Below, one piece after another: positions 11,354 to 20,878 of a stretch of DNA of 64,000 nt. Numbering within the stretch: the stretch's first letter is position 1; every line of letters begins with the position of its first letter. Both the position numbers and the translations under genes were made by a program. This DNA is from Pseudomonas mosselii (GTDB lineage Bacteria; Pseudomonadota; Gammaproteobacteria; Pseudomonadales; Pseudomonadaceae). Below the pieces are notes generated by a model. That model was not told where the DNA came from, searched no databases, and saw only the letters and a program-made list of their open reading frames with translations. The DNA is taken from positions 3,999,501 through 4,063,500 of the forward strand of contig NZ_CP081966.1 of NCBI RefSeq assembly GCF_019823065.1, given 5' to 3'.

Positions 11354-11476
11354 CCCTGTAGGAGCGGCCTTGTGTCGCGAAAGGGCCGCGCAGCGGCCCC
11401 AGCAATCGTTGCCTTGATGCTGATATCCCGGGGCCGCTATGCGGCCCTTTCGCGACACAAGGCCGCTCCTACAGGG
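11354..11476. repeat. Inverted pair of REP elements (BIME-like)
   Basis: Two copies of the element CTGTAGGAGCGGCC...GCGGCCCC, each about 46 bp, stand in opposite orientation 30 bp apart (11,354-11,400 and 11,430-11,476). They fill the gap between convergent ybbP and greB. The putida-type REP doublets are usually spread by RAYT-family transposases acting in trans. Confidence 0.85.
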
Positions 11477-11505
11477 ATCGAGTATGGCCTTGAGTTCTGC
11501 GCCAG

Positions 11506-11979
11506 CTAGAGGTTGTAGCGGATGCTGTTCACATACCAGGTCGCCTCACCGGTGGGCGTGTGCACCACCACCTCGTCGCCCTCCTCCTTCTTGAGCAAGG
11601 CCCGGGCCATGGGCGAGTCGATGGAGATGTAGTCGTTGCGCCCGTGGATCTCGTCATAGCCGACGATGCGAAAACGCAGTTGCTCGCCGTCATCGTTCTC
11701 GATTTCCACCCAGGCACCGAAGAACACCTTGCCTTCCTGCTGGGGCGAGTACTCGACGACCTTGACGTCTTCCAGGCGCTTGCGCAGGTAGCGCACGCGG
11801 CGGTCGATCTCGCGCAGCAGCTTCTTGTTGTACTGGTAGTCGGCGTTCTCGCTGCGATCGCCCAGCGAGGCCGCCCAGGTGACCTTCTGGGTGATCTCCG
11901 GGCGATAGACCCGCCACAGGTGATCAAGCTCCTGCTTCAGCGCTGCATGGCCTTCGATGGTGATGATGTTGGTGCTCAA
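11506..11979 (-). CDS. greB: Transcription elongation factor GreB
   Basis: 157 aa with a TTG start, chosen because the family starts (M)STNIIT and GAGGAGA lies 7 bases before this TTG; the frame stays open further up without support. N-terminal coiled coil about 10-75 with the acidic tip (DRSENADYQYNKKLLREIDRRVRYLRKRL) and C-terminal FKBP-like GreA/B domain (SIDSPMARALLKKEEGDEVVV). It enters the RNA polymerase secondary channel and stimulates cleavage of backtracked transcripts. Confidence 0.95.
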   Translation of the reverse strand: MSTNIITIEGHAALKQELDHLWRVYRPEITQKVTWAASLGDRSENADYQYNKKLLREIDRRVRYLRKRLEDVKVVEYSPQQEGKVFFGAWVEIENDDGEQLRFRIVGYDEIHGRNDYISIDSPMARALLKKEEGDEVVVHTPTGEATWYVNSIRYNL

Positions 11980-12069
11980 CGACTGTCTCCTCAGTGCATC
12001 CGCGGCGGGACGACAGGCGCCCACCGGGAGACCGAGCTTAGCGAAAAACGGCTGGACGCGACACGCCGC

Positions 12070-12378
12070 TCAACGGCGGGTAATCAGGCCCTGGCGGGCA
12101 ATGCGGGTGAGCTGGCCGATAACCTCGGCGGCCACTTCGGCCTCAGGCGCCTGAATCACGGCCAGGTCGAAGCGGTCGTTGCCGTACTGGTCGAGCTGTT
12201 CACAGCTGTCGGAGAACTGGATAAGGAAGGCACAGGCCTGGCCCTTGCGTCGGGAAAAGCCATCGAGATTGCGCAAAAGCGTGGGTTGATGCTGGCCGCC
12301 GAGCAGGATGCGCGGGGTACGGGAAGCCTGGTTCTTGGCCAGGGGGGTCAAGCAGACACTGGTACGTGGGCAACTCAT
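12070..12378 (-). CDS. Hypothetical protein, about 102 aa
   Basis: Begins MSCPRTSVCLTPLAKNQASRTPRILLGG and ends in LTRIARQGLITRR. Two cysteines near the N terminus and one in the middle (SDSCEQL); no signal peptide. The middle (AFLIQFSDSCEQLDQYGNDRFDLAVIQAPE) reads like a compact alpha/beta domain. Family not recognised. Followed after 90 bp by greB on the same strand. Confidence 0.55.
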   Translation of the reverse strand: MSCPRTSVCLTPLAKNQASRTPRILLGGQHQPTLLRNLDGFSRRKGQACAFLIQFSDSCEQLDQYGNDRFDLAVIQAPEAEVAAEVIGQLTRIARQGLITRR

Positions 12379-12560
12379 GGAGTCTCTCTCCGCCTCGCTG
12401 TTCCCGCTGGGCAGCGGTGGGAGGCGTCACCGAACCAGCGCTTTAGCGGTATTTCGGATGACCCGTCGGGGCCTCTCCTGCGCCCCGCAAGTAGCTGTTT
12501 AAATCGGCGCAATCGGTATGCTAGAGGCTGACGCTTGAAGTTACAAGCGCTTGTGCAAAA

Positions 12561-12621
12561 GCAATCGCGGGGCCAGCCCACTCCCACACGCTTCGTGGGA
12601 TTGGCCTGGCCCCGCGATTGC
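12561..12621. repeat. Long palindrome, REP-like, probable terminator of the DoxX gene
   Basis: GCAATCGCGGGGCCAG and CTGGCCCCGCGATTGC are perfect 16-bp inverted arms around a 29-bp centre with its own CCCAC/GTGGG stem. It begins 4 bp after the DoxX gene's stop codon on the minus strand. Confidence 0.75.
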
Positions 12622-12624
12622 CGA

Positions 12625-13059
12625 TCAGCGTGCGATCAGACGGTCCAGCGACAGCCGGCCCGCGCCCTCGATCAGCACCGCCACGGTACCGGCCATCAGC
12701 GCCAGGGCGAACTCATAACCGTTGTTGGACATGAACAGCCCGTTGCCGATGTGCACCGAGAAGATCGCTACCACCAGGGTCACGCTCAGCGCCAGCGCCG
12801 CCGGGCGGGCCAGCAGGCCGACCACCAGGGCCAGGCCGCCGAAGAACTCGGCGCTGCCGGACAGCAAGGCCATCAGGTAGCCCGGGGCCAGGCCGATGCT
12901 TTCCATCCACTGGCCGGTGCCTTCCAGGCCGTAGCCGCCGAACAGGCCGAACAGTTTCTGCGCGCCGTGGGCCATGAAGATGACGCCGACCAGGATACGC
13001 ACGACGCTCAGGCCATAACCGGCGCGGGTGGTGAACAGGGCTTTGAGGGAGTTGTTCAT
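12625..13059 (-). CDS. DoxX family integral membrane protein
   Basis: 144 aa with four predicted membrane helices (about 15-35, 55-80 with LLSGSAEFFGGLALVVGLL, 85-105, 110-130). The N-terminal VVRILVGVIFMAHGAQKLFG is the DoxX signature. Homologues support quinone-linked or thiol redox chemistry at the membrane; the actual partner is unclear here. Single gene, ends in a long palindrome. Confidence 0.9.
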   Translation of the reverse strand: MNNSLKALFTTRAGYGLSVVRILVGVIFMAHGAQKLFGLFGGYGLEGTGQWMESIGLAPGYLMALLSGSAEFFGGLALVVGLLARPAALALSVTLVVAIFSVHIGNGLFMSNNGYEFALALMAGTVAVLIEGAGRLSLDRLIAR

Positions 13060-13170
13060 GTTTGCTTCCTTGTTTGAGTAGGTGTGTGTTGGATGAGCGC
13101 CATCTTAATCAATTCATCGAATAAGAAAATCGCAATAATCGCGTAAAATCTATCGAATTATTAGATTCAT

Positions 13171-14577
13171 CTAGCGCTTCGCCACACGCTCCAGGGAAGC
13201 CCGCTCGCGGTTGAACGCGAGGAAGTACTTGTTGACGCTATTGACGAAGTTCACCGGCCCCATGCCCACCTGCTCCATGGCGATGCGTTCGGTCTGGAAG
13301 AACCACTGGTTGCCATTGAGCCCACGCCGCCGGGCCTCGGCACGCATGGCCTGGACCCGCTCCGGCCCGAGGTTGTAGGCGGCCAGGATAAACGCCATGC
13401 GCTCACGCTCGTTGAGCTGGGGGCTGGCGAAGAACTTGCGGCGGATCAGCGCCAGGTAACGGGCGCTGGCCTGGACATTGCCGTCCACCGTGGCGGTGTT
13501 GCTCACCCCCACCCGCTGGGCCGCCGACGGGGTGATCTGCATCAGCCCGTGGGCGCCACCGGTGCCGCGCGCCTTGGGATCGAGGGTCGACTCCTTGAAC
13601 GCCAGGGCGGCCAGGTTGAGCCAGTCGAACTGTTGGTCGCCACCGTGCTTCTGCAGCACCGAGCGCACCGACTCCAGACGCTGGCGGTCCCCGCGGGCCA
13701 GCGGGTTGTGCACCCTGTACTGGCGCCGGTAGATGCGCTCGAAGGCCGCGTCCTGGTTGTCCGGCGCGCGATAGGTGGCGAGGAAACGATCCACCGCCGC
13801 CTGCAGCATCGGCGCATCCTGGCGCACATACCAGCGCATGGCCTGGGGCTGGGCCAACTGCAGCTTGCTGTCCACCCGCAGACGCGGCATCACCCGCGCC
13901 CAGCGCTGGGCGATCGGCCGCTCAACTACTGTCAGCGGGTAGATACCGGCCTGGACCATTTCCAGCACATCCTCCACCGCCAGCGTCGGGTCGACCCACT
14001 CCACCTTGATCCGTGCCCGCTTGCGCAAGGCCAGCCGCTGGTTGATCGCCTGGATCGCCGCGCCCGCGGCACTGGCGGTGGTCAGGGCGACGGTACGCCC
14101 GGACAGCTGCTCGGGGCGGCTGTAGCCGCGCTCGCCCTTGCGCCCGACCAGTTGCAGCGGCACTTGGTCGACCACCGGGGCGCTGACGCCGACTCCGCGC
14201 ACCACGCTCGGGTCGAGCAGCTCGCCGGGGGCGGCGAGATCACCCTCGCCGCGTTGCAAAGCCGCAAGCAATTGCTCCTTGGCGCGGGGGATGATCTTCA
14301 GGGTGATTTCCTGGCCGTCGGCGACCCGGGCATTGAGGGCGTGCTCCAGGGCGCGCAGGCGATAGTACTCGACGCCCACCGGCTCGCCCTTGACCTCGCC
14401 GGAGCTGTTGCGGCTCTGGTTGACCAGCACCCGCAGCACCTTGCTCGAGCGGATCTGCGCCAGGTCGCGCGCCTGGCTGGCCGGCACATGCTGCTGCGGC
14501 CCGGCTTCGCCGGCAGCGACCGGCCCGGCGGCCAGCAGCCCGGACAGCAACAGGCACGTCAAAAAGGTTCGCAACAT
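13171..14577 (-). CDS. MltF-like membrane-bound lytic transglycosylase
   Basis: 468 aa. Signal peptide (MLRTFLTCLLLSGLLAAGPVAAG), a substrate-binding-protein-like domain of the SBP_bac_3 type (about 45-280; RVLVNQSRNSSGEVKGEPVG..), then a C-terminal SLT domain with FKESTLDPKARGTGGAHGLMQITPSAA (catalytic Glu in KEST; GLMQ motif) and AAYNLGPERVQ. Same architecture as MltF but well diverged, so a paralogue. Cleaves the glycan strand of murein to 1,6-anhydro products in the periplasm. The frame is open well upstream; the chosen ATG begins the signal peptide. Confidence 0.88.
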   Translation of the reverse strand: MLRTFLTCLLLSGLLAAGPVAAGEAGPQQHVPASQARDLAQIRSSKVLRVLVNQSRNSSGEVKGEPVGVEYYRLRALEHALNARVADGQEITLKIIPRAKEQLLAALQRGEGDLAAPGELLDPSVVRGVGVSAPVVDQVPLQLVGRKGERGYSRPEQLSGRTVALTTASAAGAAIQAINQRLALRKRARIKVEWVDPTLAVEDVLEMVQAGIYPLTVVERPIAQRWARVMPRLRVDSKLQLAQPQAMRWYVRQDAPMLQAAVDRFLATYRAPDNQDAAFERIYRRQYRVHNPLARGDRQRLESVRSVLQKHGGDQQFDWLNLAALAFKESTLDPKARGTGGAHGLMQITPSAAQRVGVSNTATVDGNVQASARYLALIRRKFFASPQLNERERMAFILAAYNLGPERVQAMRAEARRRGLNGNQWFFQTERIAMEQVGMGPVNFVNSVNKYFLAFNRERASLERVAKR

Positions 14578-14737
14578 GGGGAAAAGGGTCCGAGAGCGGT
14601 TGGCGGGCACCATGGTGCTGTGATCGATCCGTGACAAATGACCGCAACAGACCACGGCAAACGTTTGAAGTTCTTGGTTTTTTCTCGATATCCCGGTTTT
14701 TGCTATGCTGGCCGCCCCCGCGGCACGAGGTAGCACC

Positions 14738-15544
14738 ATGCAACTGATCGATATCGGCGTCAACCTGACCAACAGCAGTTTCCACGACCAGCAGGCCGCC
14801 ATCGTCGAGCGCGCCGTGGAGGCCGGCGTGGCACAGATGGTCCTTACCGGCACCAGCCTGGAGGTCAGCGCCGAGGCCCTGAAACTGTGCCGGCACCTGG
14901 ACGAACCCGGCCAGCGCCTGTTCAGCACCGCCGGCGTGCACCCTCACGACGCCAGCCACTGGAACAGCGGCAGCGAACGCCAGCTGCGCGAACTGCTCGC
15001 CCAGCCACGGGTGGTGGCCGTGGGCGAATGCGGCCTGGACTTCAATCGCGACTTCTCCCCACGCCCGGCCCAGGAAAAGGCCCTGGAAGCGCAGTTGGCG
15101 CTGGCGGTCGAGCTGCGCCTGCCGGTGTTCCTCCACGAGCGTGAGGCCAGCGAGCGCCTGCTGGCAATCCTCAAGGACTACCGCGACCAGTTGCCCGCCG
15201 CCGTGGTGCACTGCTTCACCGGCGAGCGCCAGGCGCTGTTCGCCTACCTCGACCAGGACCTGCACATCGGCATCACCGGCTGGATCTGCGACGAGCGCCG
15301 CGGCACCCACCTGCATCCCCTGGTCGGCAACATCCCCGAGGGTCGCCTGATGCTCGAAAGCGATGCGCCCTACCTGCTGCCCCGCAGCCTGCGGCCCAAG
15401 CCGAAGAACGGCCGCAACGAGCCGGCCTTCCTGCCCGAGGTGCTGCGCGAGGTGGCCCTGCATCGCCATGAAACCGCAGCGCACACCGCCGCCCACACCA
15501 GCGCCTGCGCCCGCGCGTTCTTTGGTCTGCCTGAGGTTTCTTGA
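14738..15544 (+). CDS. tatD: TatD family metal-dependent deoxyribonuclease
   Basis: 268 aa TIM-barrel hydrolase. Starts [15 protein letters not shown], with GAGGT before the ATG. Metal and catalytic motifs: [52 protein letters not shown]. TatD enzymes are 3'-5' exonucleases linked to DNA repair and apoptosis-like DNA turnover; despite the name they are not needed for Tat export. Followed by the chemoreceptor gene on the same strand 87 bp on. Confidence 0.94.
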   Translation: MQLIDIGVNLTNSSFHDQQAAIVERAVEAGVAQMVLTGTSLEVSAEALKLCRHLDEPGQRLFSTAGVHPHDASHWNSGSERQLRELLAQPRVVAVGECGLDFNRDFSPRPAQEKALEAQLALAVELRLPVFLHEREASERLLAILKDYRDQLPAAVVHCFTGERQALFAYLDQDLHIGITGWICDERRGTHLHPLVGNIPEGRLMLESDAPYLLPRSLRPKPKNGRNEPAFLPEVLREVALHRHETAAHTAAHTSACARAFFGLPEVS

Positions 15545-15630
15545 CGCATATCAACAAGGCCCCTGGCGTTGGCGGGCACAATGATGGCACCTTGCCAATA
15601 ATGTTTCCGCCAACTCAGAGAAGACCTACC

Positions 15631-17109
15631 ATGGGTGCCTGGCTTAGCAACGTTTCCCTCAAATACAAGTTCTGGGCCGTCAATGCCGTGGCCTTCGTCA
15701 CCACCCTGCTGCTGGTGCTCTACGCGGTGTACCTGGAGCAACAGGCCCGCGCCACCGGCGCCCAGGCGCAAGCCCAGGCCCAGGCCGAACTGCTGGCGGC
15801 ATGGCCCGCCGGGCAGGCCCTGCCCACCCAGGCCAACCTGATCACCTGGCGCAATGGGCAAACGCCGCAGTTCGCCGGCGAACCCCTCGAGGCCCTGCGC
15901 GATGGCCAGGGCTGGGTCGAACTGTCCGGTGCCTGGATCCTCGGCGACAACCCGCTGCGTGGCGCCCAGGTGCTGCGCCGGGGCGACCAGCAGCTCGCGG
16001 TAATCGCCCAGTCGCCGAGCCTGCGCCAGGTCTATTTCGATCGGTTCAGCAACTACGCCGTGTGCGTGCTGATCCTGATGCTGGCGATGCTCTGCGCTTC
16101 ACAGTTGTTGATCCGTTTCCTGCTCAGCCAGCTCAACACCCTCAAGGATGTGATGCTGCACGTGGAGAAGACCGGCGACCTCTCGGCCCGGGTGCCCCTG
16201 GCCTGCGGCGACGAAGTCGGGCAGATGGCCGGCGCGTTCAACGCCATGCAGACCACCTACCACCGCGTGGTCAGCACCGTGGCGCGCACCGCCGCGCAGC
16301 TGGACTCCGGCGCCGCGCGCCTGGCCGGCAGCATGGATGAAGTGCGCCACGGCATGATCGGCCAGCAGAGCGAGACCGACCAGGCCGCCACCGCCATCAA
16401 CGAAATGACCGCCACCGTCCACCATATCGCCCAGCATGCCGGCGCCACCCGCGACCTGTCGCAGACCGCCGACACCCTGGCCGGCAGCGGCCAGGCCGTG
16501 GTCAGCCGCGTGCAGGACTCGATTGCCGGGCTCTCCAGCGGTGTGCAGCAGACCGCCGAGATGATCCGCCAACTGGCCGACGACAGCCAGAAGATCAATG
16601 GCGTGGTCGGCGTCATCCACAGCATCGCCGAACAGACCAACCTGCTCGCCCTCAACGCCGCCATCGAGGCGGCCCGGGCCGGTGACCTGGGCCGGGGCTT
16701 TGCCGTGGTCGCCGACGAGGTGCGCAACCTGGCCAAGCGCGTGCAGACCTCCACCGACGAGATCACCACCATGGTCGCCGACCTGCAGGCCGGCACCCGC
16801 GACGCGGTGGATTTCATGCAGGAAAGCTCATTCAAGGCCGACGATTGCGTCAAGCAGGCCCGCGAGGCCGGCGAGGCCCTGGCCGAGATCACCAGCGCCG
16901 TGGCACAGATGCGCGAAAGCAACACCCAGATCGCCGTGGCCGCCGAGCAGCAGAGCCAGGTGGCCGAGGAGATGAACCGCGCCGTGGTCAGTATCCGCGA
17001 CGTGACCGAGGAGACCGTGCAGCAGACCGTCGGCTCGGCCACCACCAGCAGTGAGCTGGCGACCCTCGCCGGCGAGCTGAACAAGGCGATCGGCCAGCTC
17101 AAGCTGTGA
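15631..17109 (+). CDS. Methyl-accepting chemotaxis protein
   Basis: 492 aa. Transmembrane helix 1 (about 14-34), a short periplasmic sensor of about 115 residues, helix 2 (about 143-165, [22 protein letters not shown]), HAMP ([20 protein letters not shown]) and a cytoplasmic signalling domain whose hairpin tip reads [19 protein letters not shown], the CheA/CheW contact. No C-terminal CheR-docking pentapeptide; the protein ends IGQLKL. The small periplasmic domain is not a recognisable Cache or 4-helix bundle, so the ligand cannot be guessed. Confidence 0.94.
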   Translation: MGAWLSNVSLKYKFWAVNAVAFVTTLLLVLYAVYLEQQARATGAQAQAQAQAELLAAWPAGQALPTQANLITWRNGQTPQFAGEPLEALRDGQGWVELSGAWILGDNPLRGAQVLRRGDQQLAVIAQSPSLRQVYFDRFSNYAVCVLILMLAMLCASQLLIRFLLSQLNTLKDVMLHVEKTGDLSARVPLACGDEVGQMAGAFNAMQTTYHRVVSTVARTAAQLDSGAARLAGSMDEVRHGMIGQQSETDQAATAINEMTATVHHIAQHAGATRDLSQTADTLAGSGQAVVSRVQDSIAGLSSGVQQTAEMIRQLADDSQKINGVVGVIHSIAEQTNLLALNAAIEAARAGDLGRGFAVVADEVRNLAKRVQTSTDEITTMVADLQAGTRDAVDFMQESSFKADDCVKQAREAGEALAEITSAVAQMRESNTQIAVAAEQQSQVAEEMNRAVVSIRDVTEETVQQTVGSATTSSELATLAGELNKAIGQLKL

Positions 17110-17200
17110 CCGGCGCCGGCTATGGCCACCATAGCCAGCCTCGATTGGCCCCCGCCCGGGGGCCGCACTAAGCTTTGGACAAGCCCCAGAGGATCTGTCC

Positions 17201-17569
17201 ATGAGCAAACGACTGCCCAATCTGCCCGCCTGGCAATGGCGCGGCTACCACCACAACCATCGCCACCCCGCCAATCTGGTGCTGCACCTGATCGCCGTGC
17301 CGCTGTTCATCCTGGGCGCGCTGCTGGTGTTGTCGGGGCTGTTTGGACTGGACCTGTCGCAGATCGCCGTGGGTATCATCGCCCTGGTGGCCGGGCTGGG
17401 CCTGCAACGCCAGGGGCACCGCCTGGAAGCCGAGCAACCCGAGCCGTTCACCGACCGCAAGGATGCCGTACAACGCCTGCTCACCGAGCAGTTCATCACC
17501 TTCCCGCGCTTCGTGCTCAGTGGTGCCTGGTGGCGGGCCTGGCGCGAGCGCCACAAGCACCGCCACTGA
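17201..17569 (+). CDS. Small Mpo1/DUF962-like membrane protein
   Basis: 122 aa. WQWRGYHHNHRHPANLVLHLIAVPLFILGALLVLSGL fits the Mpo1-like pattern (spaced histidines in HHNHRHPxN..LH before a membrane helix), with a second helix (IAVGIIALVAGLGL). Family members include a yeast iron-dependent dioxygenase of 2-hydroxy fatty acids; whether this short bacterial relative has that activity is unknown. C terminus is His-rich (RHKHRH). Confidence 0.65.
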   Translation: MSKRLPNLPAWQWRGYHHNHRHPANLVLHLIAVPLFILGALLVLSGLFGLDLSQIAVGIIALVAGLGLQRQGHRLEAEQPEPFTDRKDAVQRLLTEQFITFPRFVLSGAWWRAWRERHKHRH

Positions 17570-17629
17570 CTGAAAACATCACCCGGCGTGGGAGCGGGCT
17601 TGCCCGGCGATTGGCTTGATGAAGATGGC

Positions 17630-18427
17630 TCAGGCGAACACAGTCACCGTCTGCCGGCTCAACGCCAGCAACTCCCCTTCAGACGTCCACAATGCCGCGG
17701 CCGCATGGCCATAGCCATCACGGGCATACTCGGTCTCGACCACATAGCGGCACCAGTCGAGGGTTGACAGCTGCGGCGTGGGCTGCACGAACTCGATGGT
17801 CCAGGTCAGCGTGCTGCCGGCGGCGGGCTGCTTGAGATAGGGAAGCAGACTGGGCGGCCAGGCATCGACCAATGCCAGCAGGTGCGCCACCCCGACCGGC
17901 TCCTCGGCGACATCGCGCAGGCGTACCCAGCCCCCCATATGGCGCGAGTCGTTGCCACTGAACGGCAGGCCGCCCACCGCCCAGCGAAACGCCACATGCT
18001 GCATGAACGCCGGTGTAATGCCCTTGATAAAGGGCAACTCCGGCGCCGCCTCCTGCAGCGGCTTCATCGGCATCGCGGCAGGCGCGTCGACCGCCACCAC
18101 CGAAGGGCGACCAGCACCGAAGCTGCCCTGCACCAGGGTCACTACCTGGCCATCCTGCACGGCGCGCCCCAGCAAGGTGCTGACCGCCTTGCCCTCGCGC
18201 AGCACCTCCACCTCCAGGCTGATTGGCATATCCGGCGCCGCCGGGCCGACGAAGGTGATGGCCAGCGAACGCACCGGGCGGTCGTCGCCCAGCTTCTGGC
18301 GCATCGCTTCGTGCACCATTGCCGCCATCAGGCCGCCGAACACCGCGCGTCCCTGGGCCCAGCCGGCGGGTACGCTGATGGCCTCGGGGTGTGTGCGGGC
18401 GGCAGTCAGCAATTCTGTGAAGTTCAT
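17630..18427 (-). CDS. TesB-like acyl-CoA thioesterase (double hotdog)
   Basis: 265 aa from MNFTELLTAAR; GGAG lies upstream and the frame beyond is unsupported. Two hotdog repeats: FGGLMAAMVHEAMRQKL ... SLAITFVGPAAP, and the second with STLTWTIEFVQPTP ... GYGHAAAALWTSEGELLALSRQTV. Family hydrolyses medium-chain acyl-CoA in the cytosol. Minus strand, followed by the CHAD gene upstream on the same strand. Confidence 0.86.
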   Translation of the reverse strand: MNFTELLTAARTHPEAISVPAGWAQGRAVFGGLMAAMVHEAMRQKLGDDRPVRSLAITFVGPAAPDMPISLEVEVLREGKAVSTLLGRAVQDGQVVTLVQGSFGAGRPSVVAVDAPAAMPMKPLQEAAPELPFIKGITPAFMQHVAFRWAVGGLPFSGNDSRHMGGWVRLRDVAEEPVGVAHLLALVDAWPPSLLPYLKQPAAGSTLTWTIEFVQPTPQLSTLDWCRYVVETEYARDGYGHAAAALWTSEGELLALSRQTVTVFA

Positions 18428-18511
18428 ATGCCAGGGCTCCTGCGCAAAAAAGAACCGATAGTAACCAGCGATCACGCCAGCCACAGCCCGCATATCGGTC
18501 ATTTGCCGGGA

Positions 18512-19279
18512 CTAACGACGCGCCAGAGCCTTTTGCAGCGCTTCGAGGGTGAGGTCGGAACGCGCCTCGGCAGCATGCAGTTCATGCTCCCAGGCCACCT
18601 TGCAGCCGAGCAGGTCGCTGTGCTCGCGCACCTGCAGCAACCACTGCACACGGTCGTGCCAGTCACCCAGGTCACCCTGGGCCGACTTGAGCAGGCGCTG
18701 CAGCTTGCTGCCGGCGTGTTCGAGTTGCGGGTAGGCCTGGTCGCCATAGCGCACCCGCTTGATCAGCAGGCGCAGGCGGTGGCGGTCGTGGCCAGGGTCC
18801 GACAGGGCCACCTGCAGCTTGTGCCATTGCTTGTGCAGGCGCTTGTCGATGCGCTGCCCCAGCTTCTGCGCCAACCCCTCACGGCCGGCGGCACGCAGGA
18901 ACATCGGGAACGCATCGAGAATCGCCAGCACGCGATTGAGCTGGGCACTGGCCGCGACACTGGCATAGGTGCGCGCCCTGCCCTCCTGGCGACGCTGGCC
19001 TGCCTGCGCGTGCCCACGGCCGATCAGTTGCGCCGCCAGCACCTCGCGGTCACGCAGCGGCGTGGTCAGCGTGCCCAGCGCCCCGGCCGCCTGCTCGAGC
19101 TGTTCGACGCCCGGCAAGCCACGCAACGGCCGCAGCAGGCTGCGCAGACGCCGCAAGGTGATGCGCAGGTCGTGCAACGCCTCGCGGTCGGTGTCGGCGG
19201 CCAGGCGTTCGCGGCAGGCCAGCAGGCGCACCTGCAGCGCCAGAACCTGGCCGACCACATGATCGAGCATGGCGGACAT
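18512..19279 (-). CDS. CHAD domain protein
   Basis: 255 aa, nearly all one CHAD helical domain, with the conserved basic/histidine helix DREALHDLRITLRRLRSLLRPLRGL and the second half RHRLRLLIKRVRYGDQAY...LGDWHDRVQWLL. CHAD proteins bind inorganic polyphosphate. Start at MSAML is set by GAGGAG 6 bases before. It lies 14 bp downstream of a lipoprotein gene on the same strand, so the two form a likely operon. Confidence 0.88.
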   Translation of the reverse strand: MSAMLDHVVGQVLALQVRLLACRERLAADTDREALHDLRITLRRLRSLLRPLRGLPGVEQLEQAAGALGTLTTPLRDREVLAAQLIGRGHAQAGQRRQEGRARTYASVAASAQLNRVLAILDAFPMFLRAAGREGLAQKLGQRIDKRLHKQWHKLQVALSDPGHDRHRLRLLIKRVRYGDQAYPQLEHAGSKLQRLLKSAQGDLGDWHDRVQWLLQVREHSDLLGCKVAWEHELHAAEARSDLTLEALQKALARR

Positions 19280-19293
19280 GGGCAGCTCCTCGG

Positions 19294-19572
19294 TCAACGC
19301 CCGGCGCGGGATTCACGAATGTAGAAACGGGCCTTCTCGGCCTTGTGGGTACAGCCTTCGAAGCCTTCGAACTGCTGCTGGGTCTTGGCGCCGGTCAACA
19401 GCGACAGCGCCTTGGAATAACTCACGGTACCGGCAAAGCCTTCGGCCTTGGCCAGGTCCAGTTCCTTCCAGGCGGCATCGAGCTGGGTCGCGCAACTGTC
19501 ACGATAGGCCGTCTTGCCCGCGCAGCCGACCAAGGCCAGGGCAATCAGAGGAAGGGTGATCCAGGCTTTCAT
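19294..19572 (-). CDS. Small predicted lipoprotein
   Basis: 92 aa. Signal peptide MKAWITLPLIALALVGC with lipobox (lipidated Cys17), mature part with two further cysteines (RDSCATQL, FEGCTHKAEKARFYI) that could pair. Conserved-looking helix LDAAWKELDLAKAEGFAGTVSYSKALSLL. Function unknown; first gene of a pair with the CHAD gene. Confidence 0.8.
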   Translation of the reverse strand: MKAWITLPLIALALVGCAGKTAYRDSCATQLDAAWKELDLAKAEGFAGTVSYSKALSLLTGAKTQQQFEGFEGCTHKAEKARFYIRESRAGR

Positions 19573-19730
19573 CGGTAATACCTCGAGGGTGAAAAACTAA
19601 GGTGGCCGTTCGACGGCAAAGCAAACGAAAAGTGCCCTGCTCAGCGTAGCCCAGCACGGGCTACATTGAAGCACAGGTGGCAATGGGTGCATTGTTGGAC
19701 CATGGTGGCACAGCCACAGGGGGAAAAGTC

Positions 19731-20771
19731 ATGGGCAAACGCGTGGCATTGGTGCTGGGCTCCGGTGGCGCCCGAGGGTACGCGCACATCGGCGTGATCG
19801 AGGAAATCGAACGGCGCGGCTACGAGATCGGGTGCATCGCCGGCTGCTCGATGGGCGCTGTAATCGGTGGCATCTACGCCGCCGGCAAGCTCGACGAATA
19901 CCGCAGTTGGATCGAGAGCCTGGACTACCTCGACGTGCTGCGCCTGGTGGACGTCAGCTTCCGCCTGGGAGCGATCCGCGGCGACAAGGTGTTCGGTCAG
20001 ATCCGCAAGATCGTCGGCGAGATCAACATCGAGCAGTTGCGCATCCCCTACACGGCGGTCGCCACCGACCTCACCAACCAGCAGGAGATCTGGTTCCAGG
20101 AGGGCTGCCTGCACCAGGCCATGCGCGCCTCGGCGGCCATTCCCAGCCTGTTCACCCCCGTGGTGCAAGGCAACCGCATGCTGGTCGATGGCGGCATCCT
20201 CAACCCGCTGCCGATCGTGCCGGTGGTGTCCAGCCACTGCGACCTGATCATCGCCGTCAACCTCAACGCCACCAACCAGAAGCAGTACCAGCTGCCGGTG
20301 ATCGAGCGCCCGGCGGCGTTCAAGATGCGCTTCGATGCCTTGATCAGTTCGCTCGGCTCGCGCCTGCCGTTTCGCCGCAAGCCGGCCGAACAACTGATTC
20401 GCCTGGAGCAGGAAATCACTGCCGAGGGACTGGCCAGTCCCAATCCGTGGCTCGCGGACAGCGCCGCCCCCGAGGGCCAGCAGCCGGCAGCTGCGCCGCA
20501 GAGCGAGGGAGCGCCGAAGTCGGCCACCGGGTCGTTCATCGTCGACAACGTCGGCCCTGCCTCCCTGCTCGACCTGATCAACCAGAGTTTCGAGGTGATG
20601 CAGACGTCACTGGCGCAATACAAGATCGCCGGCTATCCGCCGGATGTGCTGATCAACGTGCCCAAGCGCGTGTGCCGGTTCTTCGAGTTCTACAAGGCAC
20701 CGGAGCTGATCGCCCTGGGGCGGGAGATTGCCCGGGATACGCTGGACAATCATGAGGGGGTTCAGCGATAG
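19731..20771 (+). CDS. Patatin-like phospholipase (RssA type)
   Basis: 346 aa. Patatin catalytic core: oxyanion loop GSGGARGYAH, nucleophile elbow GCSMG (Ser), and the Asp dyad residue in VDGGILNPLP. The C-terminal part (about 215 onward) is unlike plant patatins and includes a Pro/Ala/Gln linker. AGGGGGAAAAG precedes the ATG. Likely a cytosolic serine lipase or esterase; natural substrate unknown. Confidence 0.92.
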   Translation: MGKRVALVLGSGGARGYAHIGVIEEIERRGYEIGCIAGCSMGAVIGGIYAAGKLDEYRSWIESLDYLDVLRLVDVSFRLGAIRGDKVFGQIRKIVGEINIEQLRIPYTAVATDLTNQQEIWFQEGCLHQAMRASAAIPSLFTPVVQGNRMLVDGGILNPLPIVPVVSSHCDLIIAVNLNATNQKQYQLPVIERPAAFKMRFDALISSLGSRLPFRRKPAEQLIRLEQEITAEGLASPNPWLADSAAPEGQQPAAAPQSEGAPKSATGSFIVDNVGPASLLDLINQSFEVMQTSLAQYKIAGYPPDVLINVPKRVCRFFEFYKAPELIALGREIARDTLDNHEGVQR

Positions 20772-20832
20772 GTCTCTCTTCAGGCCGCGTGCAGTCCCTG
20801 AGGGAGATATGCGAAGGTCTTGATCATCGGAA

Positions 20833-20864
20833 ACGAAACAGGCCGCATACGCGGCCTGTTTCGT
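20833..20864. terminator. Bidirectional terminator between the patatin gene and ppiD
   Basis: A 14-15 bp perfect stem (ACGAAACAGGCCGC/GCGGCCTGTTTCGT) with A/T edges ends both convergent genes. Confidence 0.9.
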
Positions 20865-20878
20865 GATCAGCGCGCCAC

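Noticed and set aside
12561..12621. Long palindrome as a riboswitch or small RNA
   Set aside because: It directly follows the DoxX stop codon and has REP-like arms; better explained as terminator/REP.
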